64,000 bases of DNA from Simmondsia chinensis (Eukaryota > Streptophyta > Magnoliopsida > Caryophyllales > Simmondsiaceae), in assembly GCA_018398585.1 (NCBI GenBank), contig JAGTTD010000016.1:22801212-22865211 (forward strand), read 5' to 3'. Below the pieces are notes generated by a model, which did no database searches, was not told where the DNA came from, and saw only the letters and a program-made list of their open reading frames with translations. A program made the position numbers and the translations under genes. Below are positions 31,186-43,265 of this stretch, piece by piece (the first letter of the stretch is position 1; every line of letters begins with the position of its first letter).

Positions 31186-31259
31186 CCAGTACTAGGGTAT
31201 TCGATACATGACATATTTCTCTTCAAGGGGAATTAGTTGTGTATTCTGGATTCAAGTTT

Positions 31260-32340
31260 GTGCCTTAAGATTATCCAAGAGAAGAATAATGAAGGACATA
31301 TTGGGGAGAGACAAGATGCTCAAGCTAGTGAGGCGCTACTTATTTTTGGCCTTCAATGCGAAAGGGGATTGCGTAGTTTGTTAGCAGGTGCCACATTTGT
31401 TAGATATTGAAGAGCGGCATGTCCAATGTGGGTTTGTACCTGCCCTTACCGATTCCAAGCCAACTTTGGGTAGATATCAATATGGATTTCATGCTGAGGT
31501 TACAGAGGACACAAAGGAGTATCAACTCCATCTTTGTTGTTGTGGATCAATTCTCCAAGATGACACACTTCATAAGTTGCAAGGAAGCCGCTGATCCCAT
31601 ACACATGGCTATCGAGAGGTGTACAAGCTTCATGGGTTACCAGCTAAATTGTCTCGGGTAGGGATGTGCGGTTTGTGAACTACTTCTAGAAGACGCTATG
31701 GAATATGGCAAACACCTCTCTCGCCTTTAGCACTATTTATCACCCTTAGACGAATGGCCAGACTGATGTGACAAACAGATCTCTGGGTAACTTACTTTGT
31801 TGTCTTGTTGCTGAGAACATCAAGGGTTGGGATCAGAAGTTGTACCAAGCCGAATTTGCTATAAAATATTAGTAAACAGGAGCACGGGTTTTCCGCCATT
31901 CAAAGGCATCTACGGTTTTGTCACTCATTCTCCGATAAACCTTGCTCTACTACCCAATCTTTCTTGTCCTCATGGCAAAGCCGGAGAATTCATCTCCAAT
32001 CTTCAGGTTATACATGAGCGGACTCGAGTGCGGCTACTTGAGGCAAGCACCAAGTATAAGTTGGTGAGTGACAAGTGATGCTAAGCAGTTTATTTAAAGG
32101 TTGGCAATCAAATTTGTGCGATTCTATCTAGAGAACAGTTTCTGATGTTGCAGTATATAACAGGTTGACAACACGAAATATTGGTACTTTACGGATTATT
32201 GAGAAGGTCAACGACAACGCACACCGTCAACTGTTGCCAAGTAGTATGAGGACTTCAAACGTCTTCAATATCAAGCACCTCATCCCTTACTTTGGCGACA
32301 ATGATGCTATTGATCCGTTGGCGAGTTCGAGGGCAAATTC
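31260..32340 (+). pseudogene. Integrase and C-terminal pieces of Gypsy F
   Basis: In rotating frames I read NEGHIGERQDAQ, a zinc-binding remnant (ACPMWVCTCP), MDFMLRLQRTQRSINSIFVV followed by VDQFSKMTHFISCKEAADP (the core, normally MDF..GLP.S....I.VVVDR.SKM.HF), YHP.TNGQTDVTNRSLGNLL, and then KLYQAEFAIKY and ERTRVRLLEASTKYKLVSDK. At least five stops or frameshifts break it. It joins the 3' LTR region through a TSNVFNIKHLIPYFGDN-type C-terminus. Confidence 0.75.
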
Positions 32341-32358
32341 TCTCCAACCTGGAGCAGA

Positions 32359-32782
32359 TAATGTAGCCGTGCCTCTACACTTGGTGGGTTGCTTGGCGGA
32401 TGGAGCTTGGAGAAATGGGCAACTTGCAAGGATGGCTTGGTGTGTGGCAAGAGTGAATGAGCTTGGGGAAGTTAACGTTAATTAGGAAACTTAGTTTGGA
32501 TTAGTAGATTATATTAATTTTCGTTGTATTTTTCCCTTTAATTTTAAGTTTTTTATTCTTGGTCAATTAGCTTCACTATTTAAAGAAGAGGAAGTCTAGC
32601 GTTTTCATTCATTCAATTTTCATAAATTTCATCTCCTGTTTTAGTGTTTTCTCTTATTCTTGGATAGTGAGAATTAAGGTTAACTATTTCTCTTTTGCTT
32701 CTTAATTGTTTTAGCAATAAGAGTTTAAAGGAAGGCAGTTGAATCTTTCGTTCCCAATTTTCTTCTTATCTGAGCTACATCA
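32359..32782 (+). repeat. 3' LTR of Gypsy F
   Basis: It begins TAATGTAGCCGTGCC (TG altered to TA) and ends CTGAGCTACATCA. It shares the body, including TTAATTAGGAAACTTAGTTT, with the 5' LTR. Confidence 0.82.
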
Positions 32783-32870
32783 TTATCATAGTTACTAAGT
32801 AATAGACTAAATATGTTATCAAAATAACCTAATAAGTTAACAAAAAATCCGACTTGACTTGAGGTTGATC

Positions 32871-35019
32871 TGTTTGGACGAATTTGAAATTTTTTTTCCT
32901 AATTTAAAAAAAACTTGACGCAACGAAAGGGTTTAAAATTCTTAATTTTGAACCTAAGATTGATTCAAAATTCCTGATTCTAAATCTACAGATTGAAATT
33001 CCTAATGTAAATCGACAGGCCCTTACTCTAATACATTCCTAATAATAACATGAGCTTAAAATAGGTATAATAAGAAAAATTATAAATAAATAAAAAAGCA
33101 AAAACATATAAAAAAGGAAAGATAGACAATTCTGAAATTGCTCCAAATAAGCATACCAGAATAAATAATAAAATACTCCGAGGAAGCTGAGAAGATCTAG
33201 ACTTAACTGCCTCCTACGCAATGACCTCGAATCGCCCGAAGAGTCAACAACAACAACAACAATAACAGTACCAGTGCCACAGGGGCTCCCACACCCAATG
33301 ACCTCGAATCGCCCGGAGAGTGGACTCCAAAAAATATTAAAATGTAGAATGAAAATTTTCAACTAAAATTTTTCTCTCTAGTTAGATCCCTGAAAGTTAA
33401 TACTTTCTAAAACCCTTTTATTTTAGAATTGGATTGCCAAACCTTGAAATAGGTACCTCGATTTATAGTAATATATCAAAGCAAAAAAAATCAAATTGTC
33501 GATGTGGGAAGCACAAATGTAAGGCAAAAAGGGTTATAAATTAAAAACTGTCAAAATGGCGCATTTAAATCAGGCCAAACCACCTGTTTTAAATGTAAAC
33601 GGAGTGACACGTGTCGCCATCAGATTGGTCAGTCCCTAACAGCGGGGATCAACCCCCTTCCTCTTTTACCAGATCTGTGTTCTTTAAGCCATGTCACCGC
33701 GTGCCACATGGCATGCAGTGATTGGTTCGCATCTAAAGGCATGAATATACCCTAGGCAGCCTCAACGCGCGACTGCCATTGTTTCATGTGGATCACTACC
33801 TGTCTAAATGCGAATTTTTTTTCTTATTTTTCTTTTTGTTTTGCTCTATTTCCCACATGAAAAATTCATCCCATAAATTTTTAATTTAAAAATTATTTTA
33901 CATTATAATTTTTAACTTTTATTCACCTCAAGAATAATGTTTGGCAAAATTGAATTTACTCATCTCATTAATAAATAATTCATCTCCTGAATTCTTTAAT
34001 ATTTTTTTCGAAGGCAGTAAAAAACAGAGGCTTGCGCCGGGACCTCAGGGACAATTTAAATGTAGCTCCAAATTGGTTAAATTAATTACCATCTCATGAT
34101 AAAATTTAATTACCATTTAATGACCACTAAATAAATCTCACTACACTTAAATCGTTTATTTGATATTTCCCAATGGATGACAACAACCCCTCCACTAGAT
34201 GTCCATGACAAAAAATAAATATAACTACTATCATTATCCTTCTCATAGCTTCTCTATATATCCCTTCACTAAACAATTCATTTATATTTGAATATATTCA
34301 TAGTATAAATTTCAAATATCAAACACTGACTTTGGGCAAAGATTTCGAACTATTCAAATACTTATGAATCAACTAAGTGGACATCTGTAACTTATAAGAG
34401 AATAAGGATTCCGTATTGAATATTTGATCCTTGTTACACTTCACGCTGCTACCTAGTGTACATGAGATTCAGTCATTCGTTTAGAACTTACTTATAGTAC
34501 ATTAAAGTAACTAACATTCCACACATAAGTCAAGAATACTCTTAGGATTTAGAGCATTGTTCAAACAGTACAACATGAATCACTCATCTCCGACAGTAGT
34601 CTATAAACAAATAAATCACATGGTCCAACTCAGTGTGTCAAATTTATTATACACACCAACATCACACTTTTGGATCACCATCCACATGACCAAGATAAGC
34701 CATCTAAAGTGTCACATCATAGTATTAACATACAAGTGGTCCAAACTTGTCTTTGATTACGAGTTTTTCAAACAACAATCCATACCATTTGTTCCAAGTT
34801 TATCTGTTGTTAATCTCATAAACCACTTAGAACAAACATGCAAATTATAGTCTGAGGACTACAGCCATCTCATGGATGTTACTAAAATGAAAATCACATG
34901 CAGTATAAAATGTTTGCTTATACAAATATAACAAGGAAATGACTGGGACTTTAATTATATTCTTTTAATAAAGTAACATTTACAGGATGAATTTGAATTT
35001 CAGGATACTAATCCTAACA
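32871..35019 (-). repeat. 3' LTR of Copia E (2.1 kb)
   Basis: On the minus strand it starts TGTTAGGATTAGTATCCTGA and ends CGTCCAAACA. It shares many blocks with the D LTRs: TCAGACTA..ATTTGCATGTTT near 34850, the TACTGTCGGAGATGAGTGAT region, GGTACCTATTTCAAGG near 33455, and TTTGGAGTCCACTCTCCGGG near 33320. Unlike D, it stops where D has its internal PBS-like sequence. A 52-base SINE fragment plus TSD sits at 33219-33320. Confidence 0.8.
33244..33295 (-). mobile_element. 52-base SINE fragment with 25-base TSD inside the E LTR
   Basis: Plus strand: TCAACAACAACAACAACAAT (tail) followed by CAGTGCCACAGGGGCTCCCA, the 3' end of the 5S-headed SINE body. It is flanked by CAATGACCTCGAATCGCCCG and five more bases at 33219-33243 and again at 33296-33320, identical at 24 of 25 positions. 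D's LTR has the uninterrupted sequence at the equivalent point. Confidence 0.85.
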
Positions 35020-35039
35020 ATCTCCCACTTGTCCTAAAT

Positions 35040-36070
35040 CCAATTTACTATACACCTTCTATGTATGATCCAAAGGTCTACTGAGTCAAAGTCTTTGTGA
35101 AGGCAATTACTCTATATGAACCTACACCATCTTTGCTGTTTCTGAAGCAGCAACGTGTTCAGCTTCTATGATGAAGTCAGCAATACAGGATTGCTTGACA
35201 TTCCTCTCACTAATGGCTCCTACTCTAAGGGTAAAGACATGCCCAGACGTCGAACATCTGGCATCTCTATCTGATTGGAAGTCTAAATCAATATAGACTA
35301 CTGGAGCCAGCTCGTCGCTATGAAATACCAGCATATAACCTCTTGTTCTTCATATTGAATAGACTTGAACACCAAATCTTTGTAGTTGATAACATCCCCA
35401 CATCATTTCGAATGAGTCGTATATCATCGACGTACAATACTAAGAAAGTCACTTCTTTCTGTTGATGTTGTTTATACACACATGTTTCTTCAACCAATTG
35501 CTCAAAACCATAAGACTTAATCGCTTCATTGAATCTAATATTCGATGAGCATAATGCTTGCTTCAGTTCATATATGGACTTCTTCAGTTTGCATACCATA
35601 TACTCCTAATTTTTGCCAATAAAACCGCCTGGTTGTATCATAGAGATGTCTTCTTCAAGACGACCATTCAAAAAGACTGTTTTGACTTCCATTTTCTAAA
35701 TCTCGTAATAAGCTGCAATAGATAGGAGTATCCTAATGGACTTTAGCATGGCTATTGGTGAGAAGGTCTCATCACAAGGGATTCCTTTCTTTTAGGTAAA
35801 ACCCTTAGTAACCAATCTTGCCTTGAAGGTTCCTACTTTCCTGTCCACTCCTCTTTTTCTCTTGTAGACCCATTCACAACCACTGGGCTTAATGCCAATA
35901 GGCGCCTCTACAAGATCACATACCAGATTAAAATACATAGATCCTATCTCAGATTTTATTGCTAAAACCCACTGGTCAACATTCTTGTCTTTAATTTCCT
36001 CATTGTAGCTGAAAGGATCAGATTTAATGTCACGGTCAGCCATTAAGGATCCCGCCACGAACCTGTCAGG
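35040..36070 (-). pseudogene. RT and RNase H of Copia E
   Basis: Reading from 36060 down: SLMADRDIKSDPFSYNEEIK and IGIKPSGCEWVYKRKRGVDR, then FKARLVTKGF (RT start); KLKKSIYELKQALCSSNIRF; VTFLVLYVDDIRLIRNDVGM with an intact YVDD near 35420; then RNase H with HSDELAPVVYIDLDFQSDRD, CSTSGHVFTLRVGAISERNV, KQSCIADFIIEAEHVAASET. Frame breaks lie near 35640-35790 and 35330. Closely related to the RT piece in D. Confidence 0.8.
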
Positions 36071-36289
36071 TGTCTTAACAATCTTCCCAATACGCTTAGG
36101 CTCTTATGTACTTGGAGGATTCTCAACCCTATCAGTAGGTGCATCGAATGCATCCACTATATCCTGAATTGTGTTTAGCTATTTAGAATTAGCGTCATTT
36201 TTCTTTTAATTCCTTTAACATTGCTCTACTTTTACTTTTTTTATAGTCTACTACAAAATCCTACTTTAAATATTTCACATTTACATTTA

Positions 36290-36640
36290 CAAAAACCCTT
36301 TGATTAGATTGACTGTAGAAAAGACCACTCTTGTTCCTTTGGGATAACCCCAAAAAGAGATTGGTAAAGTAGCATGACTCATCATGGACCTTACATTTCT
36401 AACAATGTCCTATTCCGTCTTTCTACAACACTATTCTACTACGATGTACCCAGAGTAGAAAGCTGAGATCTTATCCCATTTGCAGTAAGGAAATTCAGAA
36501 ACTCACCCGAAAGATATTGACCACCTCGATCTCAAGTGACCTAGCTTGTTTACCTAATTGCTTTTCAACTTCAACTCTGTACTCTTTGAGCTTTTTAAAA
36601 GAGTCAGGCTTATGTCTCATTAGGTAAACATATCCATACC
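36290..36640 (-). pseudogene. Integrase C-terminal core of Copia E
   Basis: From 36640 down the translation reads YGYVYLMRHKPDSFKKLKEY and VEKQLGKQA, then decays with stops through the region that in relatives encodes RSDRGGEY and SAPGTSQQNGV..RRNRTL (visible as VHRSRIVL*KDGIGHC in one frame). The first catalytic region is removed by the 36640-37310 insert or deletion. Confidence 0.6.
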
Positions 36641-37310
36641 TTAAGTAAGTTTTTGATTATGCTTATAATTAGAAGCACCAAATTTTTGCTTCTGCTTACA
36701 AGTAGAAAAATAGCTTCTACTAAGCGCTTTTTGATGTCTACCAAACACTCTCCAAATTCCAGAAAAGTCTTTTTTTTAAACAAAAGTACTTATTTTCCCA
36801 AAATAAGCAATCCAAAACAGGGCCTTAGGCTCAAGGTCGGATCATTTATGCTTAGAGTTGGCTCATTTGGGCATATTTAAGCTAATATATTATATCAAGA
36901 TTGGCTCGCTCAAGCTTGTGAGCCTAGTGTGGCTCGAGCTCGACTCGATAAGCTAAATGATCGGAATCGGCTCATGAGCTAAGTCTGCTCACAAGGGCTT
37001 ACGAGTTGGCTCAGCCCATTTACACTTGTAAATTTAAGGGAGAATAAATCAACATATAAATGTAGTAAGCTACTCTAGCTAATGTCAGTTTGTTTTAAGA
37101 CAGAATCTCGCTTAGGCATGTATGTTGATCTCATATGTCAACTCTCTACGTCATATTAGGCTTCCTATTTGGGATCTATTTTTATGTGTAATGGGTTATG
37201 TCCATGAGATAAAGGATAGGGCGGACACGGTTTGTATATAATTAGGCACATTATGGTTTTCGTAGCTCTATATACTCTATGCCTAATGTTTATGAGATGT
37301 TATAAGAGAG
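36640..37310. other. Foreign insert inside Copia E, with TRIM-like piece
   Basis: The Copia frame stops at about 36640 and gag resumes at about 37311. Between them is AT-rich DNA, then a CTCG-rich stretch (GTGGCTCGAGCTCGACTCGA near 36931), then 37050-37110 resembling the TRIM L LTR (AGCTACTCTAGCTAATGTCA, TTTTAAGACAGAATCTCGCT). I infer one or more older insertions; their ends are unclear. Confidence 0.45.
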
Positions 37311-37319
37311 ACTAAAAAA

Positions 37320-38121
37320 TTTTGTCATAGGAAGAGTAGCTATGTACTTTGTGTAGTTCCTCTTCCAGTGGCCCATCTTTCTGCAAAAGAAACAATTTCC
37401 ATTTGCTGGCTTCTTGTTAGGCTTAGTCGCTACACTAGCAACCCTGCCTTTCCCTTTTTTCCAATCGGCACCATGTTCTGCTTGCTTCCACTGGCCTTTG
37501 ATACCTAAGTCAAGTGGACACTCTCCTTGGCTTGCATCACACCCTCTGCAACCTGCAGCTGCTTCATCAGCTTAGGTAATTAATAATCGTTATTATTAAT
37601 TAAATAGTTGAGCCTGAATTGAGTAAAAGAGCTAGGTAGAGAGCCGAGGATGATGTCTTGCTGAGACTGACTATCAATCTTGGCACCTAGAATATCCAAC
37701 TTAGACAAGCACGCCATCATTTTCATGACTTGCTCCTGAACTAGCGACCTTTCTGACATCCTCATGTTCAAGAGCTTCCTCATCAGCTCTTACCTAACTA
37801 CACTATCTTGACCACCAAACATTTCCTTTAAATGTTTGATCATCTCAGCTGCTATTTCCATCTTGAGCATATGATGCTTGAGAACATTTGTCACTAAAGC
37901 CAAAATATAGCATATGGCTAACTAATTAGCCTTATACCAGCGTTTATAACGCTCTTTAACAAGAGTTGTAGAATTATTAGAGGGCACCATAGGTTGAGCA
38001 TCAGTGAAAACAACTTATAACCCTCATGTATTAACACTACGTCCAAGTTCATTTTCCAGGTGAAATAATTCGGTCCGGCTAAAGCATTATCTCTTAGAAA
38101 TGAATGAAGTGCACTAGTCAC
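37320..38121 (-). pseudogene. Gag of Copia E
   Basis: From 38121 down: MTSALHSFLRDNALAGPNYF and TWKMNLDVVLIHEGYKL, then MRKLLNMRMSERSLVQEQVM and ILGSLPSSFTQFRLNYLINN (UBN2-type capsid), and near 37390 a zinc-knuckle remnant (CFFCRKMGHWKRNYTKYIAT). Frameshifts occur at about 37920 and 37570. The gag text matches the shorter piece in element D at 48310-48540. Confidence 0.75.
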
Positions 38122-38717
38122 AGCCCTTTAAAAATACTGTAAATGCAAACATTCGCGTAACTATCTGATATAAGTCATGTATAATGCAATGATATCTATT
38201 CTTTTAATTTAGCAAACATAATCAGTCAAGTATCCACAAAACTGTATTATCATGCATGTCATGATGACCCAAATACACCACTCCTTACTCCCTGATAGCG
38301 GGGTCGCATGAAATTAGTTTGGGTGAGAACTATTCTCGATTAACATGTATTTTTTTTTTTTTTTGTAACTCTTACTAAACATGATTAACTCACCATTTTT
38401 CTTAGTCTCTAACATAACACAACAGAGCTCCTCAGGGAGGCTAATGTATCACGTTAGTCAAGGGTAAACCATTACCTAAACCTCCGTATAAATACACGTA
38501 ATACTCCACGTTAGCGTGGTCACATCGCTTCCTTGCATTTTGGTTTATCCTAATAAAAGTCTAACCCTGTAACTTGTAAACTGACATCCTCCGCAAGGAG
38601 GTCTATCGATCTACTATACTGCTAGACCGGTAATGGAGACCGTGAGGTTTCAATAATTGAACCTCACTCCCACTTAATTTTTATAAACTAGTGATTTTTG
38701 ATTAACTTGCATTTTCA

Positions 38718-39062
38718 ACTTAGATTATCTCATAATCTCCTTTATAATCTCATTCTGAAATCAAATTAACTAACAAAATTAATTAATTAATGCTTTTCAT
38801 AATATCGTCTTACTACTTAAATTATCTCATAATCTACTTAAAAATCTCATTCTAAAAATTAACTAACAAAATTAATTAATTAATTATACTTTATTTAAAA
38901 TAGTGCCGTCTTACTATTTAGATTATCCCATAATCTACTTTAAAATCTCATTCTAAAAATTTAATTAATTAATAAAGAATTAATTTTTTATTTAAAAAAT
39001 AGTACTGACTCACAACTTAGATTATCTCATAATCTACTTAAGAATCTCATTCTAAAATTAAG
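38718..39062 (-). repeat. Palindromic tandem repeats in the Copia E leader
   Basis: Four imperfect units of roughly 90-110 bases. Each carries an AGATTATCTCATAATCT-type palindrome and an AATCTCATTCTAAAA block, separated by TTAATTAATTAAT. The same repeat occurs in D at 47150-47690. Confidence 0.8.
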
Positions 39063-40446
39063 TGAGGCTCAGCTTGTGAGTTGCTTTCTTACTAGAGTGA
39101 GAGATGACCTGGAATTAGAAGTGAGATCTAGACACCCTGCTACATTGCAACATGCTACTTGTTTGGCTAAGCTAGCTAAAGCTAAGGTTGAGGCATTAGC
39201 CAAGCAACTAAAGTATTCACGAGTACCCTTGGTGCCTACACCTACATCTTACAAAATACGCCCAAATTCAGCTCAAAACCCTCCCAAAAACAACTTACAA
39301 GGTAATCGAAACTTACCCAACCATCAAGGTAATCTGGTGGGATAGAGAAACCATAGAACGATGTCAAGGGCTGAACTACAGGACAAAAGAGCTAAATGGG
39401 TTATGTTATTTTTGTGATGAAAAGTTTGAACTAGGACATAGATGTAAAGCTAAGGGCCCTCAAAAACACGTCATTGAATTAGAAGGGGATGAGAGGGTTG
39501 AGGACAATGTGAAGCTGGATCAATTCTCTAGAGAAGAATTAGATGTGGAAGCCACTGCCCAGATCTCATTAGTTGTCCTATCTGGGGCTACAAATTTTAA
39601 GACATAGAGGATTACTAGTATGCTGAGGAGAAGATCAATTCATATCTTGATTGATTCAGGATCAACTCACGACTTCCTCGACTCCACTTTGGCATATAAG
39701 CTATGCTGTAACCAGACTTCAATCACTCCTATTGCAGTGTCAGTGGCAAATGGTAGCAATATGAGCTGCAATTCACAGTGTAGATCCCTCTCTTGGAAGA
39801 TGTAGGGGACCACATATTAGTTTGACTTCCTTCTTATTCCATTGGGAGAACGTAACATGGTCCTGGGCATAGAATGGTTGTCTACCTTGGGAGATATCAG
39901 ATTGAACTTCCAAGAGCTCACTATGGCATTTGTTTTTGAGGGAAAACAAAGAACATTAAGGGGAGAAGGCACTAATGTGTGCAAGACAGTTGGGATAAAG
40001 GTTATGTCCAAGGCTCTTGCTGGGTCACCCTTCATTGCCTTGCTTCAAGTGGTTCCTAAGCCAAGTTTGGACTCTAATGCGGAGGTGATGAAGCTGGGAA
40101 TGGAATTAGAGAAAGAGCAGTAGTAGCCTATTCCTACAGCAGTCACTGAGCTAATTGAACATCATGCTGCATTGTTTAAAGAACCACAGCAGCTCCCTCC
40201 TTAGAGAACAATGTTTGATCAGTGGATTCAAGGAGGGAACTCAGCCAATCAGTAAAAGGCTTTACCGATATCCTGCACTTCAGAAGGATGTTATCGAGGA
40301 AATGATCCAGGAACTTCTAAATAAAGGATACATAGCACAACAATAGTCCTTATGCATCTGCTATTGTCTTAGTAAGGAAAAAGGATGGAAGCTGGAGGAT
40401 GTCTGTGGGTCGCAGGGAACTTAATCAAGTTACAATTAACCCCTTC
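39063..40446 (+). pseudogene. Gypsy fragment G: gag C-terminus, protease, RT start
   Basis: In order: gag end (VSCFLTRVRDDLELEVRSRH, LAKLAKAKVEALAKQL), a decayed zinc-knuckle region, a retropepsin with intact motif (IHILIDSGSTHDFLDSTLAY near 39630), NMVLGIEWLSTLGDIRLNFQ (standard after-protease motif), then the RT entry with EGTQPISKRLYRYPALQKDV, IEEMIQELLNKGYIAQQ, VRKKDG.WRM and RELNQVTI. Frames shift several times. Both ends are abrupt: E's leader on the left and a GT-rich run at 40447 on the right. No LTRs found. Confidence 0.82.
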
Positions 40447-40799
40447 TTCGTGTGTGTGTGTGTTTGTGTGTATATAGTGGAGCATCTTGCTCCCCGCATT
40501 TACTTAAGCCCCTCCCCTATAAGAAGATAAAGATGAGTTTGTTGGCAGCTTTGTTGAGCATGTATGAAAAACCATCCACAAAAAAAAAGGTAAATAGGAT
40601 TAAAAATTTGTTTAATTTGAATATTATGGAAGGTATTTCTTTTTCCCAACAACACTTAAAACGATTTTAACATTATTATAAATCAGTTCACATTAATAAA
40701 AATGAATTTTAATGATGAAATCTGAGCATTAGTATTGTTACGGTCTCTATCCAATAATTAGAAACTATGAGAATTGCGATGAGTAATTCTACTAGAAAA

Positions 40800-40802
<3 letters not shown>

Positions 40803-40855
<53 letters not shown>
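40803..40855. repeat. (AT)26 microsatellite
   Basis: An uninterrupted run of AT dinucleotides, a potential length-polymorphic marker. Confidence 0.97.
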
Positions 40856-40859
<4 letters not shown>

Positions 40860-40899
40860 GACATATGTGACTTAATTTTGGCCGAGGAGGTGTGCCAAC

Positions 40900-42180
40900 C
40901 CGATTTTGGTCAATAATCATACGTTAAGTATGGAAACTCAGGTAGAGTTTTTAAAAAATCATGTAGGGGCAGAAGTAGCAGTAAAACAAGCCAGAAGGGG
41001 TTGTTTTTGCATTATGGGAAACTGAGACATATGAAATGGGATTGTAGAGTCTTGAAAACATCTGACCCTAATTCGGCCAATGATTGAGGTTTTACACAAT
41101 CCTTTAACTCTTACCATATATTCATCATTGGACAACTGGATTTTAGATTTAGGGTCCTCACTTCACGCCATATCATGTATGGACATGACACAATATTTTG
41201 TGGCTCTTGGTATTTCATTACCTAGTGGAAAATGATTCTTTTGTCAAGCTTTTAGGTGGTAAGTGGTTTTCTCGAAGGAGCTGTTAGTGATAGCTTGTTG
41301 TCTAAGAAGTCGTACACAGTATTTTCAAGGTCAAAGTTACAAGAAACTCAATTTTGAATAAATCAAAGCATGTAAGTTGAAAGCCACTTCCCAATGTTGC
41401 ATTTCAGTTCGGGAAACCGATAGGTACATGGATTTGTTAGAAGGGCAGTTTTGATATGGGATTAAGTATAGCTAGCTAGTGGAAGCTAAAATGATTTTCC
41501 ACGCATAAGAAGACTAGTCTTAGCATGAATTTGATTGTTTTCTCGTGGATGAGTGTGATGCATGATAAACTGAACCCGAGCTAAGTTTTTACTGGAGGTC
41601 ACGCATGATGATTGTGTGAAAAAGGGGCCATGTACTGCTATATGTGTGAATATAAGTGATTCAATGTCTCCAAGTGAGAGCATTGTTGGGCTCAAGTGTG
41701 GAGGCTGGTTATGAGGGGTTTATTTTATGAGATTGAGAATTGGTCAATTCTGTTTTAGGCGAATGGTGTACTAGTGTTTTTTTGGTGCACGGTTATATAT
41801 ATACATAGGATTGTGTTGGTTGATGTGAATAATAGAAAATTGCCTCGTATAATGTTCTCATAATAGTAATATTATTCCTCTCGGTAAGACATAGGCTTCG
41901 ATCGAACACATAAATTTAGGTATTCTTGTTTTGTCCTATCTTTTTTGTTTATGATTGCTATTTCAATTTAATAGTTCAGAGTTTCTTGGTGGCCATGATA
42001 ATATATGCTTGGGCATCGCACTAAAATGGTTTGTTGTCTGAGAAATACTAAAGTAGTTATGAATCCTCATGGGGGACCCGGATATTACTTGAGTGAGAGG
42101 TCTCACTCCCATGAAGTTCTCAAGCAATGTGCTCCGAGTTTTGGATGCCAATAGTGGACAAGTTTCCACATAGATAGCAG
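40900..42180 (+). pseudogene. Copia remnant with protease motif and LTR-like 3' end
   Basis: A zinc-knuckle-like piece (CFCIMGN..DI and GKLRHMKWDCRVLK in adjacent frames, near 41005-41060) is followed by DNWILDLGSSLHAISCMDMT (normally WILDSGAS.H), a Copia protease with Ser changed to Leu. Then come about 500 bases without clear domains, a polypurine-like AAGTGTGGAGG (41695-41705), and an LTR-like stretch with TATATATATACATAGG at about 41794-41809. The partner LTR was not found. Confidence 0.5.
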
Positions 42181-42707
42181 TTCGGTTTATTTTTTTTGGA
42201 TCTATTTTGTGAACCTTTTTGGCTCTATATTGGGCAATGGCTCCTTACGATGGCTTGGACGCAATCAAGTTATCCCCTCATTGAGGCAAAGTGGTTAAGC
42301 AGATTTTCACCATAGACCACAAAATTATTCAACCTCACATTGGGATTCTTCACTTGACCAATCGGGCATTTGAGAACTTTCCGCAACTTAGTTTAGTCTT
42401 GACTCATTTTAAATGTAATTTTCAAGCCAAGCTTAATCAAACTTAAACTCGTCTCACTATTTTTACAAATAGAATATGGTTGTAGATTAAGACTCTGTTT
42501 GTTTGGACGGAAAATTACATTCTCGGAATTAGTTTTTCTTCGGAAAGGATTTCTAAGGAAAATTTAAACCTGAATAAGATTTTTAGTTGTTTGTTTCAAA
42601 GGAAAAGTTCATTCCATATTATGCCTTTTCTTGTACGGTTTAAAAGAAACACTTTTTTACTAACCATTTTACAACTTATTATAGGATAATATAAATAGTA
42701 ATATAAC

Positions 42708-43190
42708 TGTGCGAAAATACTGAATCTCAAGTACTTAATTCGAATCAAATACTACGACCAAACGAGAAGTAATATGGGTAAAAGAGAACAAAAAAAAAAA
42801 TGGAACACAATAATTTACGTGAAAACCCCTCTTCAATCGAGAGGGGAGAAAACCACGGGCGGAGATGGAGACTTTTATTGATTTAAGAACAAAAGAATTA
42901 CAATTCACTTCTCTCTCTCTCTCTCTCTCTCAAGGATGACGGCGGCTCACTTTATTTTGTATACGGAACATGTGAACCCTAGGGCTGTATTTTTAGCCTC
43001 GTGAAAAATAGACTCCCGATCGATCGGGGGGTCCCAATCTATCGGCAGATCACCAATCGATCAATGGAACCCCTGGAAGCGGGATTCACCTATGTACTTT
43101 TCCCGATCGATCGGTTTCTTCTCCCAATCGATCAGGGTGCTCCCTGCTTGCCTCCACTTAAATCTGAGAATTTGAGGCATATTCCTAACA
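42708..43190 (-). repeat. 3' LTR of Copia C
   Basis: Minus-oriented, starting TGTTAGGAATATGCCTCAAA at 43190 and ending near CGCACA at 42708. It contains several CGATCGATCGG-like palindromes (43016-43135) and a CT microsatellite (42911-42932). The flank ATAAC at 42703-42707 pairs with GTAAC at 59514-59518 (4/5) as TSD. Confidence 0.85.
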
Positions 43191-43265
43191 AATCGCCACC
43201 TTGACTCAAATTTAACACCGAAATAAAATACCTCCATCTCCTCCACTAACACCCCACAATCGGGG

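Larger units (their letters stand above)
29533..32782 (+). mobile_element. Gypsy element F with LTRs, reverse transcriptase deleted
   Basis: LTRs 29533-29955 and 32359-32782 (about 423 bases each) have unusually long inverted ends, TGATGCAGC ... GCTGCATCA in the 5' copy. TSDs TTATT (29528-29532) and TTATC (32783-32787) match 4/5. The PBS TTGGTATCAGAG is next to the 5' LTR. The 2.4-kb interior carries gag, then RNase H, integrase pieces and a C-terminal region, with most of protease and RT missing. Stops and frameshifts are common. Confidence 0.85.
32871..39062 (-). mobile_element. Copia element E (decayed, 5' end missing), same family as D
   Basis: On the minus strand: a leader with palindromic tandem repeats (39062-38718) and a leader block shared with D (38700-38130), gag (38121-37320), an unrelated insert (about 37310-36640), integrase (36640-36290), RT and RNase H (36060-35040), then a 3' LTR (35019-32871). 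The 5' LTR and first part of the leader are absent, because Gypsy fragment G starts abruptly at about 39063. The 3' LTR holds a SINE fragment. Confidence 0.82.

Noticed and set aside
41486..42169. Minus-strand open frames of about 68 codons
   Set aside because: No domain match; they overlap the LTR-like 3' end of a plus-strand Copia remnant.
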